64,000 bases of DNA from JAXGYX01 sp040772065 (GCA_040772065.1 JAXGYX010000001.1:992001-1056000), one strand, 5' to 3'. Counted from the stretch's first letter, positions 26,818 through 35,910 are shown. The notes: generated by a model from the letters alone, not told the origin. Made by a program: numbers and translations.

Positions 26818-28266
26818 TTAAATCTTTCGCCAGGTGGACGGCGCGAACAAAACCAGAATCGGGAAAATTTCCAGACGGCCCATAATCATGCCAAAGCTCA
26901 AAGAGACTTTTGATAGAACGCTCAGAGTAGCGTAATTCGCGCTCGGCCCCACCGCGTCCAGACCCGGCCCAATATTGTTGAAGGTGGCCGCGACACCGGA
27001 AAACGCGGATTTAAAATCGAGCGTATCAAACGATATAATTATAAAGAAAAATATAAAAACACCGATGTACACCATAAGATAATGTCCAATCTGAGAAACA
27101 TAATCATTGCTCAGTTTCTCTCCTTCAAAACGGACCGGATTTTTTCGGTTGGGACTTAGATTTCGCTTTATCTCCTGGAAAGTAGATTTGATGTAGACGG
27201 CGACACGGCTAACCTTCAATCCACCAGCCGTTGACCCTGCCATTCCCCCCACAAACATCAACAAGAGCAACACAATATGCGAGAACATCGGCCAGCGATC
27301 ATAATTGACGGTCGTGAACCCCGTTGTGGTGATGATTGAACTGACAGTGAACAGTACATCTCTAATCTGGGTGGCGAATGAATCGTAAAGATGCATGGTG
27401 TTGATCACGATCGCCAAGACTCCGGTCGCGATTATACCCAAATACCAATGTAACTCCTCGCTTTTGAAAAAGCTTTTCACATGTCCAATCAACAAAAAAT
27501 AGTACAAATTAAAATTCACGCCAAATAAAATCATCGCGATGCTCAGCACGTACTCCATGGCGGGGTTTGCGTAAAATGCCACCGAGTTGTTTTTGATTCC
27601 AAAACCACCTGTTCCGGCCGCCCCAAAAGCATGTAAAAACAAGTCAAAAACAGGAACGTCGACTAAAATTAGAATTACGATCAACACAGCCGTCATTCCT
27701 AAGTAAATAATATACAACACTCGGGCGGTTCCGCGTACTTTCGAACGCAGCTTGCCAAAGATCGGTCCGGGCATTTCCGCGCGCATGATGAACACATCGT
27801 CAGAATCAACTTTTGGCATGATCGCCAAGGCGAAAACAAGCACGCCCATTCCACCAATCAAATGGGTGAACGACCTCCAAAACAGCTGCGAATGGCTCCA
27901 TGATTCAATCTCTCGAGCCACACTCGCCCCGGTCGTCGTGAATCCGGAGGCCGTTTCAAAAAAAGTGTCAGCCAAGCTGGGCAATGAGCCACTGAACAAC
28001 ATTGGCAGCCCGCCCAAAAGTGAGAGCAAAATCCAGGAAAGGGCGACCACCACAAATCCTTCTTTCATATAGAAATCAGTTCTGGTCGGTTTCTTCGCGG
28101 ATAGCAACCAACCCGGAACGACACAACAAGCCAGCGATAGCAAGAATGGCCACACTCCGGCCCAACCTTCACCATAAATCAACGCAACCACAATCGATGG
28201 GATCATGAGTAGACCAATGACGATCAAAATTCGCCCCAACGCAAAACGAACCGTTTGATGATTCAT
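26818..28266 (-). CDS. trkH: Trk/Ktr-type potassium uptake membrane subunit TrkH
   Basis: A 482-residue membrane protein with four M1-P-M2 repeats. The four selectivity-filter loops are readable: ETASGFTTTGAS, AFGAAGTGGFGI, SIITTTGFTTVN and TFNNIGPGLDAVGP, each with the filter glycine. HLIGGMGVLVFALAIMP is also typical. It translocates K+ (possibly with Na+), gated by TrkA, whose gene ends 12 bases upstream. AGGGAGGGG precedes the ATG. Neighbouring a Na+-type V-ATPase recalls E. hirae, where the ntp operon contains the TrkH-like ntpJ. Confidence 0.93.
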   Translation of the reverse strand: MNHQTVRFALGRILIVIGLLMIPSIVVALIYGEGWAGVWPFLLSLACCVVPGWLLSAKKPTRTDFYMKEGFVVVALSWILLSLLGGLPMLFSGSLPSLADTFFETASGFTTTGASVAREIESWSHSQLFWRSFTHLIGGMGVLVFALAIMPKVDSDDVFIMRAEMPGPIFGKLRSKVRGTARVLYIIYLGMTAVLIVILILVDVPVFDLFLHAFGAAGTGGFGIKNNSVAFYANPAMEYVLSIAMILFGVNFNLYYFLLIGHVKSFFKSEELHWYLGIIATGVLAIVINTMHLYDSFATQIRDVLFTVSSIITTTGFTTVNYDRWPMFSHIVLLLLMFVGGMAGSTAGGLKVSRVAVYIKSTFQEIKRNLSPNRKNPVRFEGEKLSNDYVSQIGHYLMVYIGVFIFFFIIISFDTLDFKSAFSGVAATFNNIGPGLDAVGPSANYATLSVLSKVSLSFGMIMGRLEIFPILVLFAPSTWRKI

Positions 28267-28278
28267 GTCGACCCCTCC

Positions 28279-29631
28279 CTAGATGAAAATATCTTTCAAG
28301 TCACGCAGTTTGCCTGAAGTGGCGACCACGATGACTTTGTCACCGGTCAGCAACATGTCCCGCCCATGCGGATAGATAACTCTATGATCCCTGATAATCG
28401 CGAGAACCAGAGTGCCGGGCTTGATCTGAAGTTCACTTAATGAACGCCCACACCAATCACATTCACCACCAACACTGAATTGCAAGGCTTCCGCCTGTCC
28501 ATCGGCCAGGCGATAAAACATATCAATGTTGTTTCCGGTCGTGTTCTCGAGCGAACGGATAAACCGAATGATCTGATCGGCGATGATCCGTTTAGGAGTG
28601 ACAATCGCCTGCAGACCCACATCATCCAGCACATCCAGCAAATCCGTGCGATTGACTTTGGTCACTGTCTTCTTCACACCCTGCCGGCTCGCGTAAATAC
28701 TGACCAATAGATTTTCCTCATCAATGCCTGTCAAGGAGATTACCGCGTCATAAAGAGACATGCGTTCCTGTTTTAGAAAAAACTGACTCGTGCCGTCACC
28801 GCACACCACTTCCACATTAGGATAATCCGCCGCCAGGCGATCGGCCGTCTCATCATCCAATTCAATGACCTTAGCACGCACATTCAATGGCTCAAGCAGG
28901 CGCAACAGATATCGAGTCAATCTGCCGCCACCTACTATCAGCACGGTCTTGATGCGCTGGGGGCGACGCTTTCCTCCCGAACAAAACATTCTTATTTCAT
29001 CGGCTTTACCGGACAGATACAGATGATCACCCGCTTGTAGCACAAAATCGCCGGAAGGAATGATTGTTTTCTCACCTCGCTTAACAACACAGACCAGGAC
29101 ATCGCCAAATCTGCGGCCAATCTCACTCAAACTTTTGCCCACAAGTAACGATTCGGCCGCTAAAATCGTTTCCACAATCAAAACTTGGCCATTTTCAAAA
29201 TGCTCAACATTGAGCACGGTGGAAAATCGCAGCATATAGGATATTTCACGAGCGGACTCAAATTCCGGATTGATCAGCAAATGGATTCCCAGCGATTCTC
29301 TTAGAAAATTCATTTGCGCGGAGTATTCCGGGCCACGGACTCTCGCCACGACATGTTTGGCGCCCAAACTGCGCGCCGTGAGCGAGGCGATTATATTAGT
29401 CTCGTCGTCCGGAGTCACAGCGATGTACGCATCGCAATTTTCCACGCCGGCCTCATGCTGCACGTCGGACAGCGCACCATTGCCCTTCACACCGGAAATA
29501 TCAATCGAATTGATCAGGTGATCCAGTCGCTTTTCCCGTTCCTCAATTAGCACGACATCATGTCCCTCGTAGCTTAAATCTCGGCATAACTCCTCGCCTA
29601 CCTTGCCACCTCCGCAGATGACTATTTCCAT
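28279..29631 (-). CDS. trkA: Trk potassium transport NAD-binding regulatory protein TrkA
   Basis: A 450-residue cytosolic protein with two RCK halves, each a nucleotide-binding domain plus a TrkA-C domain. The first nucleotide site is intact (ICGGGKVGEELCRDL with an acidic residue after the second strand, VVLIEE); the second is weaker (LIVGGGRLTRYLL). DDETNIIASLTARSLGAKHVVARV is typical of the family. It controls the TrkH channel encoded just downstream. GAAGGGGG lies before the ATG. Confidence 0.92.
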   Translation of the reverse strand: MEIVICGGGKVGEELCRDLSYEGHDVVLIEEREKRLDHLINSIDISGVKGNGALSDVQHEAGVENCDAYIAVTPDDETNIIASLTARSLGAKHVVARVRGPEYSAQMNFLRESLGIHLLINPEFESAREISYMLRFSTVLNVEHFENGQVLIVETILAAESLLVGKSLSEIGRRFGDVLVCVVKRGEKTIIPSGDFVLQAGDHLYLSGKADEIRMFCSGGKRRPQRIKTVLIVGGGRLTRYLLRLLEPLNVRAKVIELDDETADRLAADYPNVEVVCGDGTSQFFLKQERMSLYDAVISLTGIDEENLLVSIYASRQGVKKTVTKVNRTDLLDVLDDVGLQAIVTPKRIIADQIIRFIRSLENTTGNNIDMFYRLADGQAEALQFSVGGECDWCGRSLSELQIKPGTLVLAIIRDHRVIYPHGRDMLLTGDKVIVVATSGKLRDLKDIFI

Positions 29632-29732
29632 AAAGACCCCCTTCGATCACCTATGTGACCTGGAAACCAAATTAATGTGATGGGTAGTGTCAGCCTCAGC
29701 AGTTGATCAAAATAGAGTGGATAGATTGATAC

Positions 29733-29772
29733 AAAAAAGTCCGAAAATCACCTGGATCAGCAATCTTCGGAC
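29733..29772 (-). terminator. Rho-independent terminator of tRNA-Ser
   Basis: Minus strand: stem GTCCGAA (29766-29772) and TTCGGAC (29739-29745), 20-nt loop, followed by TTTTTT (29733-29738). It starts six bases beyond the encoded CCA of the tRNA and would separate the tRNA from trkA. Confidence 0.8.
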
Positions 29773-29777
29773 CTTTA

Positions 29778-29868
29778 TGGCGGAGAGCAAGGGATTCGAA
29801 CCCTCGTTACGCTATCAACGTAAACACGATTTCCAGTCGTGCGCCTTCAGCCACTCAGCCAACTCTCC
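29778..29868 (-). tRNA. tRNA-Ser (anticodon GGA)
   Basis: Minus-strand cloverleaf: acceptor GGAGAGT/GCTCTCC, discriminator G and encoded CCA (29778-29780); anticodon stem CACGA/TCGTG with loop CTGGAAA giving anticodon GGA; a long class II variable arm (TTACGTTGATAGCGTAA); and T arm GAGGGTTCGAATCCCTC. The long variable arm confirms a serine tRNA, reading UCC and UCU codons. Confidence 0.97.
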
Positions 29869-29932
29869 ACAAATAATTGTCAGATGAATCCGATGATTCA
29901 CCCATGCTTCATCATCTCGACTCAGCAACAAA

Positions 29933-29961
29933 ATTATATGTGAACTATAGAATCAAGTCAA
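29933..29961 (-). promoter_or_regulatory. Sigma-A-type promoter of tRNA-Ser
   Basis: TTGACT (29956-29961), a 17-base spacer and a perfect TATAAT (29933-29938) on the minus strand, about 65 bases before the tRNA 5' end. It lies in the gap after the lipoprotein gene. Confidence 0.8.
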
Positions 29962-29973
29962 ATGCAATTGTGT

Positions 29974-31143
29974 TTATTTCCGGGTCAACAGGGACAAACA
30001 TTCGTTGTTTTGATCGACTTCAACCAGCAGCTCGACTTCTTCTCGAAATCCGAGCGGGCGATAAAAACCGGCTTCATTGCCAAGCGCGTGCCTGTTCTCA
30101 CCCGCTTCGTCCACTTTGTACCAGTTCCCACCGGAAAAGGCCCGTTCCTCGATTGCGATCCAATTTCGACCGACGACCGGCATGGGCTCCGCTCCCGCAC
30201 TGACACGCGCGATCTCAACCGCGACGGGTCCGGTTGAAGGCTCAGCGATGTCAGAAAGGCCAATCTGTGTCAAATAATAGTTAAATTGATTTTTCCGTGT
30301 GCTCTCATATTCGACGGTGAGGGCGAACAATTCACCGTCCAACGTCATAAAAGCGTCAGTCCAGGGCTGATGATCCTGATAAGACCATTCTGTCCGCACC
30401 TCGGGATCAAATTCTTTCAATTTTGTCAGCGCGCGACTGCGATCCTGTGGGATATCCTCATTCGATGGTCCCGTCGGCAGTTGGTAAGCCTGATAGACAG
30501 CGGGCATTTTCACCAAATGCTCATATTTAATTCTTGTTGTGTAGAATATGTCCGATCGATCCAGTTCAAAACCGAACATTCCTTCGTCAGCGCTCAGAAT
30601 CGCTTGAGATGAACCGGTGTCCAAATCATAGCGAACGATGGTTTGGACCTCGTCTCCTCCAACACCATAGACAACATAGTTGTCATTAGCCGCGCCCTGC
30701 AAACCATAAGCAGCCTCCGCGATGATCGTCTCTTGGCCGGAATTCGGATCAAATCGGCTGATCCTGCTCCTGCAGTGCAAAATCAGCCCGCGATCCGGCA
30801 GCTCGTGCAAAACAGTGAAGGGATGATCCCGCCAAAAATCCGGCAAGCTGACCGGCTCATAATCCGCTAGGGATACTGAAACAGGTCGTTCAAAGGTACC
30901 CGCTGAAATTGGTCGCTGTTCTTTATGCTCGGAAGAGTCCTTCAACCCACCTGTATAATTCGGTACCGTTCGTTCACCGGACTGTGTGCGGCTCGGCTGT
31001 GGCAAACCATCCGCACAGCCGGCAACGATTCCCGCCACCGCCAGTATCAGACAGATGAGAACCCGGCCGACAAACCACCTGATGCCCGACGATCGAAGAT
31101 CACGGTCCGTACGCCTCACAGATTTTCTCTTTTCACATCTCAT
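29974..31143 (-). CDS. Putative lipoprotein, beta-propeller-like, partner of the C39-like protease
   Basis: An about 389-residue exported protein of unknown function. After a basic N-terminus comes a hydrophobic segment ending in a lipobox (LAVAGIVAGC), so it should be a membrane-anchored lipoprotein on the outer face. The remainder is beta-rich, with repeated short strands such as ISRFDPNSGQE and IVRYDLDTGSSQ, suggesting a propeller resembling TolB-like or WD folds. The ATG at 31143 overlaps the stop of the preceding protease-like gene (ATGA), so the two are coupled and probably act together at the cell surface. Confidence 0.7.
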   Translation of the reverse strand: MRCEKRKSVRRTDRDLRSSGIRWFVGRVLICLILAVAGIVAGCADGLPQPSRTQSGERTVPNYTGGLKDSSEHKEQRPISAGTFERPVSVSLADYEPVSLPDFWRDHPFTVLHELPDRGLILHCRSRISRFDPNSGQETIIAEAAYGLQGAANDNYVVYGVGGDEVQTIVRYDLDTGSSQAILSADEGMFGFELDRSDIFYTTRIKYEHLVKMPAVYQAYQLPTGPSNEDIPQDRSRALTKLKEFDPEVRTEWSYQDHQPWTDAFMTLDGELFALTVEYESTRKNQFNYYLTQIGLSDIAEPSTGPVAVEIARVSAGAEPMPVVGRNWIAIEERAFSGGNWYKVDEAGENRHALGNEAGFYRPLGFREEVELLVEVDQNNECLSLLTRK

Positions 31144-31832
31144 TCTCCCAACACCACCAACCGATAATACGCCCACACCGGGTCGATCTCATCCAGTGTC
31201 TGATAGTCGTTGTTCACGCTTGGATCTCGCACATAAATCACATAGTTTCCATCTTCATAACGATAGCCATACGCGACGATAAAATGCGTCCAATATGACT
31301 CACTGTTCCAGATGCCGATTATCGCCGGTTTCCCTTCGGACAGCGATCGCACCACTGTGTCCTCGACATACTCCTTGCTGACTAACTTGTTATGTAGATC
31401 GATGCTGTCTTCCTTATGAGTCAGTCGATAGCCTAGCTCGGCCGCGAACGCCTCCCATTCAACAGGATTCGCGTCGTCTCCCAGCATGAGGTTGAGCCGC
31501 TCCGGATCGGTGTCAACACCTATATTGGTAGCGTACATCGCCAAACTGGTCAGCGCGCAGCCATACTCACCAATTGATTTTTGTGAAACGCCCATACCGA
31601 CCGACGCCCAGCGCGCGTCCGCCTGGCGAAAATGCAGCAGCTCCAACATGACCTCATCTTGAACCGCAACACCATTATTCCAAATACGGTTGTCTTCAGT
31701 CCCCGCCGCGCTGACCTCAATCGGTCTCCAGCTATTGAACAGAAAAGAAATGATTAGACAAAGAAGCGTGAACGTCATAGGCGTCAAACGATCCGCGAAA
31801 GAGTGAAAAAAGGTGTTAGCACGATGTCTCAC
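31140..31832 (-). CDS. Secreted C39-like cysteine peptidase domain protein
   Basis: A 230-residue protein with one N-terminal hydrophobic segment (TFTLLCLIISFLF), likely a signal peptide cleaved near SAAGTE. The rest matches the peptidase C39-like fold: FRQADARWASVGMG, catalytic Cys in EYGCALTSLAM, His in YWTHFIVAYGY and Asp in YVRDPSVNNDY. Related proteins are secreted peptidases of unknown substrate or cell-wall-associated enzymes. Start GTG 31832 has GAGGAA upstream. It overlaps the lipoprotein gene by four bases. Confidence 0.75.
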   Translation of the reverse strand: MRHRANTFFHSFADRLTPMTFTLLCLIISFLFNSWRPIEVSAAGTEDNRIWNNGVAVQDEVMLELLHFRQADARWASVGMGVSQKSIGEYGCALTSLAMYATNIGVDTDPERLNLMLGDDANPVEWEAFAAELGYRLTHKEDSIDLHNKLVSKEYVEDTVVRSLSEGKPAIIGIWNSESYWTHFIVAYGYRYEDGNYVIYVRDPSVNNDYQTLDEIDPVWAYYRLVVLGE

Positions 31833-31867
31833 GAATATAATTCCTCACCAATAATTGAATCGATTCC

Positions 31868-32494
31868 CTAGGTTCCCGCTGTTTTACGAGGATGGCTCAA
31901 AGGCATTTCCGGCACAAAAGTCAGCGCCGGCAACTCCCCCAAGTCTTCCAGTTTTTGCCGGGCCAGCGCGATGTCTGACCAGAGGATTTCGCGCATTTTG
32001 TTGTTGCGCAAGATATATGCCGGATGGTAGGTCGGTATTACAAAGTATCCGTTGCTTTCCTTGACAATACCCCTGACCTGGCTGATTTTGGTCTCGTCTC
32101 CGGTAAAATGTCGATAAGCGACACCGCCAAGCAGCACAATTACCTTTGGGCGCACATACAAAAACTGTTGGCGCAACAATGGTTTGCAGGCTTCCACCTC
32201 TTCATCGGTCGGTTGACGATTCTCCGGCGGTCTACACTTGACAATATTGGCGATGTGATAATCAGACTCATCCAAACCAAACGCCGTCAACAACATGTCC
32301 AGCAGCCGGCCGGATCGGCCGACAAACGGCTTGCCCAGGGCATCCTCATCCGCACCGGGACCTTCGCCAATGAATAGCAAAGGAGCCTGAACAGCGCCCC
32401 TCCAAATCACGACGTTGCGTCGCCGTTCCCACAAATCACAAGCCTTACATTGCTCACAAGCTGTCGTGAAGTCTTGCCACGTTTGTACCGACAT
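31868..32494 (-). CDS. Uracil-DNA glycosylase, family 4 (iron-sulphur type)
   Basis: A 208-residue repair enzyme removing uracil from DNA. Motif 1 FIGEGPGADEDALGKPFVGRSG, shown in parts as GEGPGADED and GKPFVGRSG, is the family 4 active site; NIVKCRPPENRQP and the C-terminal motif TYHPAYILRN follow. The cysteines CEQCKACDLW, together with two later ones (KCRPP and EACKPLL), fit the [4Fe-4S] cluster ligands. The ATG at 32494 is chosen; longer starts reach 32539. It is codirectional with its neighbours but not overlapping. Confidence 0.9.
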   Translation of the reverse strand: MSVQTWQDFTTACEQCKACDLWERRRNVVIWRGAVQAPLLFIGEGPGADEDALGKPFVGRSGRLLDMLLTAFGLDESDYHIANIVKCRPPENRQPTDEEVEACKPLLRQQFLYVRPKVIVLLGGVAYRHFTGDETKISQVRGIVKESNGYFVIPTYHPAYILRNNKMREILWSDIALARQKLEDLGELPALTFVPEMPLSHPRKTAGT

Positions 32495-32566
32495 CTTCTT
32501 TCCACGCTCCATTTTCACACGAATATTCATTGCGCGCATCGCTTAAAATGAATCGCGCATGATTTG

Positions 32567-32923
32567 TTATTTTAACACAACGATCGTGATGCCCGGATTG
32601 GATCTCGACCAATCGACATCTTGGCGCAACAACGGTGCCTGACTCACTATGCTGCGTCCTTCCGGGGTGAACGGTCCAAAACTCTCCCCGGCACAGATGG
32701 CTTTGATCAATTGATTTTCGCACATGGTCCTCAACCGCGCGCGACACATCCGGCGGATCGAGCCGCCCGCCCCACTTGAACCGTAGCCATGGATCACTTT
32801 GGCGTATTTCGCGCCGCCGCGGCGCAGTGTGGCAAGTTCCATTTTAAGCCGCTGCTCGGCCCGGCTGACAGTCGGACAGCCCCGTTCAATGTTGATGGTG
32901 TTGACAACCGGTTTTCCCACCAT
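32567..32923 (-). CDS. Small Smr (MutS-related) domain protein
   Basis: A 118-residue protein consisting of little more than an Smr-like domain: a strand with NTINIERGCPTVSRAEQRL, then AKYAKVIHGYGSSGAGGSIRR, matching the HGxG signature and the following GxxR helix of Smr nucleases. Smr domains bind or nick branched DNA, or cut mRNA on collided ribosomes. The start at 32923 has AAAGG six bases upstream. The usual acidic-hydrophobic LDLHG motif at the first strand is replaced by INIERG, so catalytic activity is uncertain. Confidence 0.7.
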   Translation of the reverse strand: MVGKPVVNTINIERGCPTVSRAEQRLKMELATLRRGGAKYAKVIHGYGSSGAGGSIRRMCRARLRTMCENQLIKAICAGESFGPFTPEGRSIVSQAPLLRQDVDWSRSNPGITIVVLK

Positions 32924-32985
32924 GTCAATCCTTTCCAAAATGTCTTGGACAACATGCCGAGTGTCCCTCGTCCGACAGATCATTC

Positions 32986-33396
32986 TCAATCGAGTACCTG
33001 AAAGGTCTGTCGACAGACAGAGCTGATCACCTCAATCCACTGATTGAACTCGCTCGGATACTCGTCTTGCCCAACAAAAACATAATCCGGCTCAATGTCA
33101 TCTGTATATAGTGAAAGTTGCCAAGCCACCTCATACTGAGACGACCGGACAGAATTCGAAACCGCTCCGTAATGGATATCCCAATTCAACACATCGCTGT
33201 CGCGCAGCCCCTCGCGGACACTGTCGCGCTCTTTGGCATTGATTGAGCGGGTGAAATTACGGTTCCAGCGATTGGACTCACGCCAGCTTAGCAAGCGATT
33301 CTGAAGATCGATTCGCACGCTTGTACTACCTTTTCTGCAGACGGACATCTCCATTTTAACGATTGTCAGGCGAGATATGATATCCGCTTTATTCAT
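32986..33396 (-). CDS. Hypothetical protein
   Basis: A 136-residue protein I do not recognise. It is soluble, with no signal peptide or membrane helix; the first third is basic and hydrophobic (IISRLTIVKMEMSVCRKG), the middle is rich in Arg/Asn/Trp (SWRESNRWNRNFTRSIN), and the end is acidic and aromatic (LYTDDIEPDYVFVGQDEYP). The ATG at 33396 follows GGAGTCTGGCTT; the longer reading to 33489 is less likely. It lies between the Smr gene and a DsrE-like gene on the same strand. Confidence 0.55.
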   Translation of the reverse strand: MNKADIISRLTIVKMEMSVCRKGSTSVRIDLQNRLLSWRESNRWNRNFTRSINAKERDSVREGLRDSDVLNWDIHYGAVSNSVRSSQYEVAWQLSLYTDDIEPDYVFVGQDEYPSEFNQWIEVISSVCRQTFQVLD

Positions 33397-33498
33397 AAGC
33401 CAGACTCCGAATTCCAAACGTGGGCGTAACGGATTATTAAGGTTTCCTACGCCCAACCACAATTTAGTTATATATGACTGAAATCTCATTCGATTGTA

Positions 33499-33909
33499 TC
33501 ACAATGTTATCACTTTCCCCGCATTCATCAGTCGTTCCATCAGTTGCGTCGGTTGAATGCATTCGCCGACCAGGTCAGCGATATTGAGTTTTAAATATTC
33601 GACCGATGTAGACCCATAATAGATCGCGGTGCCCTTCTCCCGCAGCGCGAGCAGAGACTTTCCGCTCTCTCCGTCCTTCAACGCTAGATTCACGCCGGTG
33701 CCATAAAACACCAACGCGGCGGGCGGTTTCGGCAGTCTTGCCAAAGCGCGAATCGAAAGATGGGCCAACAGACAGTTCATTTTATCATCCTCGCACCCGC
33801 AATCGGTCCGATCTCTGTTAAAAACAAAAATGACGTTCTCGTTGGGCGCGTTGTCAATCTCGATCAGAAACTCGTCTTGCTTCATCAACATTTCTTTCTT
33901 AAACCTCAT
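33499..33909 (-). CDS. DsrE/YedF-like C-terminal domain protein without the usual cysteines
   Basis: A 136-residue protein resembling the DsrE-like C-terminal domain of YedF, a protein linked to selenium and sulphur metabolism: ALVFYGTGVNLALKDGESG, LLALREKGTAIYYGSTSVEYLKL, IADLVGECIQPTQLMERLMNAGKVITL (each quoted in part). YedF normally reads CGTC where this protein has YGST, and the N-terminal TusA-like half is absent. An unusual cysteine cluster (DCGCEDDKMNC) lies near residue 36. GGAGAG precedes the ATG. Confidence 0.6.
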   Translation of the reverse strand: MRFKKEMLMKQDEFLIEIDNAPNENVIFVFNRDRTDCGCEDDKMNCLLAHLSIRALARLPKPPAALVFYGTGVNLALKDGESGKSLLALREKGTAIYYGSTSVEYLKLNIADLVGECIQPTQLMERLMNAGKVITL

Positions 33910-34039
33910 AGCCGCTCTCCAAAATAAATAATAAATGCGTTAACCAACCATCATTGTTCGTGTCCACCCGCAAAATCGCGCTCTCCTGTCCTGCGAGACG
34001 TCCTGCCAGTCAAGCTGAATGATCGCGGTCACCGATTGG

Positions 34040-35185
34040 TCAAGGCGCGGCTGTCACACGCGCCAAATCAGTTTTTCTGTTTTCGGGGATTTTCACCACC
34101 CGTTTGGCGGTCACATTCACCGCCAGCACACTGATGGAAGTATATTCTTCCACCTGCTTGCTGACCAGCTCTTGTGCGTTTTTGAGGATGTCGTGGGCGT
34201 TATGCCCATACACCAAGGATAATTCGAGTGACAAAACAACGCCTGTCTTTTCTTTTTGTAAGCGAAAGCCAATCTGGGAGTCGACTCCTTCAACTTTACG
34301 AACGATCAGCTCAATCATGTGTTCCATCGCCTCATCCGACATGGAATAGTGGCCCAGACTGGAAAAAGTTGGCCGAACCACCGTGCGGGCATTTTCGAGG
34401 CTGAGATTTTTGACACCCAACTCACGATCCAGACGCCGGCGCAACCGATCCATCGGATCTGAAAAATAACCCGAAAATTCGTGTTTGATCTCCATGCTTG
34501 GAACCGGTATGGTATGCTGCCCCGCGGTCATGCGCGTTCGTTTGGCGATCTGTCGCTCTTCCTCGCTGGCCACATCCTCGATACGAATCAGCATAGACGG
34601 TGGATTTAGCCACAGGTTGTTGCAGATTTTAGACAACATGTTGTCCGACGTTCCCAAAATCATCAACGTGGTCGGCTTGTTTTCGACAAGAGCCCTACGC
34701 ATGTTGGCCGCGCGGGTCGGATCCATAAACAACGCCTGCCGCACTGATTCCATCTTAGTGGGGGCTCGCTTCGCCGACGATCCCGCCACGATCCTGCTTC
34801 CATGAATTAAAAGGCCATCATCAATCAGATAGTGAATATCGTTTTGCTGACAGACTCGAATCGCGCGCGTGCTCTTGCCGGTGCCGCTGGGGCCGACAAA
34901 CGCGACCACCGCGATTTTTGACAGTGTCAGCTTTGTTTGCTCATTTATGCGGGCCTCGTCCTGTTGCTGAAATTGACCAACGACATTCGCCAGTCGGCCA
35001 ATCGGACGGATACCCGAACCGGTGGGAGCCTGAGGCATTGTCATTGTTTCCGGAGGACTGCCGATGATGTCTCCACTGTCAATCGCCTCGCGCAACTGAC
35101 GTAACTCGGCTTCCGGATCCGGCTTAACTGCTCGCTTGACCCGTTTTGATCGTCTGATTCCCGGTTTCCAGTCAAATATGGCCAT
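34040..35185 (-). CDS. P-loop ATPase with C-terminal Asp23/Gls24-like domain
   Basis: A 381-residue protein. Residues ~85-270 are a P-loop domain (Walker A GPSGTGKST) with conserved segments LIDDGLLIHGSRI and KPTTLMILGTSD. Residues ~275-375 look like an Asp23/Gls24 (DUF322) domain (SMSDEAMEHMIELIVRKVEG, LELSLVYGHNAHDILKNAQE). The N-terminal ~80 residues are basic and probably disordered. Asp23-type domains occur in Gram-positive envelope-associated proteins. GGGAG precedes the ATG at 35185, which shares its A with the yebC stop, so both are coupled. Function is not known to me. Confidence 0.65.
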   Translation of the reverse strand: MAIFDWKPGIRRSKRVKRAVKPDPEAELRQLREAIDSGDIIGSPPETMTMPQAPTGSGIRPIGRLANVVGQFQQQDEARINEQTKLTLSKIAVVAFVGPSGTGKSTRAIRVCQQNDIHYLIDDGLLIHGSRIVAGSSAKRAPTKMESVRQALFMDPTRAANMRRALVENKPTTLMILGTSDNMLSKICNNLWLNPPSMLIRIEDVASEEERQIAKRTRMTAGQHTIPVPSMEIKHEFSGYFSDPMDRLRRRLDRELGVKNLSLENARTVVRPTFSSLGHYSMSDEAMEHMIELIVRKVEGVDSQIGFRLQKEKTGVVLSLELSLVYGHNAHDILKNAQELVSKQVEEYTSISVLAVNVTAKRVVKIPENRKTDLARVTAAP

Positions 35186-35910
35186 CATTGCTCCCAGTTA
35201 TGGTACACATCCTGCACATCATCATTTTCTTCCAACACGTCTATCAGTTTTTCCAGCTGCTCTACAGCCGCGGGATCGGTCACGCTCATATAATTTTCCG
35301 GCACGGGCTCGACCGTGCTGCTCGCGAACACGTAATTCTCTTTTTCCAAATAAGCGACCACCTCGTGAAATAGTTCAGGTGAAGTCGTGATGACATAGAC
35401 CTCATCTTCTTCCTCTATATCATCGGCTCCGGCTTCCAACGCGTGCATCATCACCTGTTCCGCATCTTCGTAGAGCTCCTTTTCGAGCACGATGACGCCC
35501 TTGACCTCAAACATAAAGGACACACATCCGCTCGTCCCAAGGTTTCCGCCAAACTTGTCAAAAGAGTGGCGGACATCTCCGGCGGTTCGATTCCGATTGT
35601 CGGTCAAGGTTCGGACCATAAAGGCGACGCCCGAGGCTCCATAACCCTCGTATTGAATTTCTTCAAAGCTCTCACTTGACGCACTACCCGCGGCTTTTGC
35701 GATGCTGCGCTGTATATTGTCATTGGGCATATTATTGGACCGGGCTTTGGCGATAACATCTTTGAGCTTGGTGTTCGTCTCCGGGTCGGCGCCTCCTTCT
35801 CGAACCGCGACCTGTATCTCCCGACCTATTTTAGTGAAAATTTTAGCCCTCTTCTGATCGGCAGCTCCTTTTTTCCGTTTGATGTTGCTCCATTTTGAAT
35901 GTCCGGCCAT
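35185..35910 (-). CDS. yebC: YebC/PmpR family regulatory protein
   Basis: A 241-residue protein beginning with the family signature AGHSKWSNIKRKKGAADQ and containing NMPNDNIQRSIAKAAG and GASGVAFMVRTLTDNRNRT. Family members bind DNA as regulators and some help ribosomes through proline stretches. Full length, with GGAGGAATAAT before the ATG and a strong promoter upstream. Confidence 0.95.
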   Translation of the reverse strand: MAGHSKWSNIKRKKGAADQKRAKIFTKIGREIQVAVREGGADPETNTKLKDVIAKARSNNMPNDNIQRSIAKAAGSASSESFEEIQYEGYGASGVAFMVRTLTDNRNRTAGDVRHSFDKFGGNLGTSGCVSFMFEVKGVIVLEKELYEDAEQVMMHALEAGADDIEEEDEVYVITTSPELFHEVVAYLEKENYVFASSTVEPVPENYMSVTDPAAVEQLEKLIDVLEENDDVQDVYHNWEQ

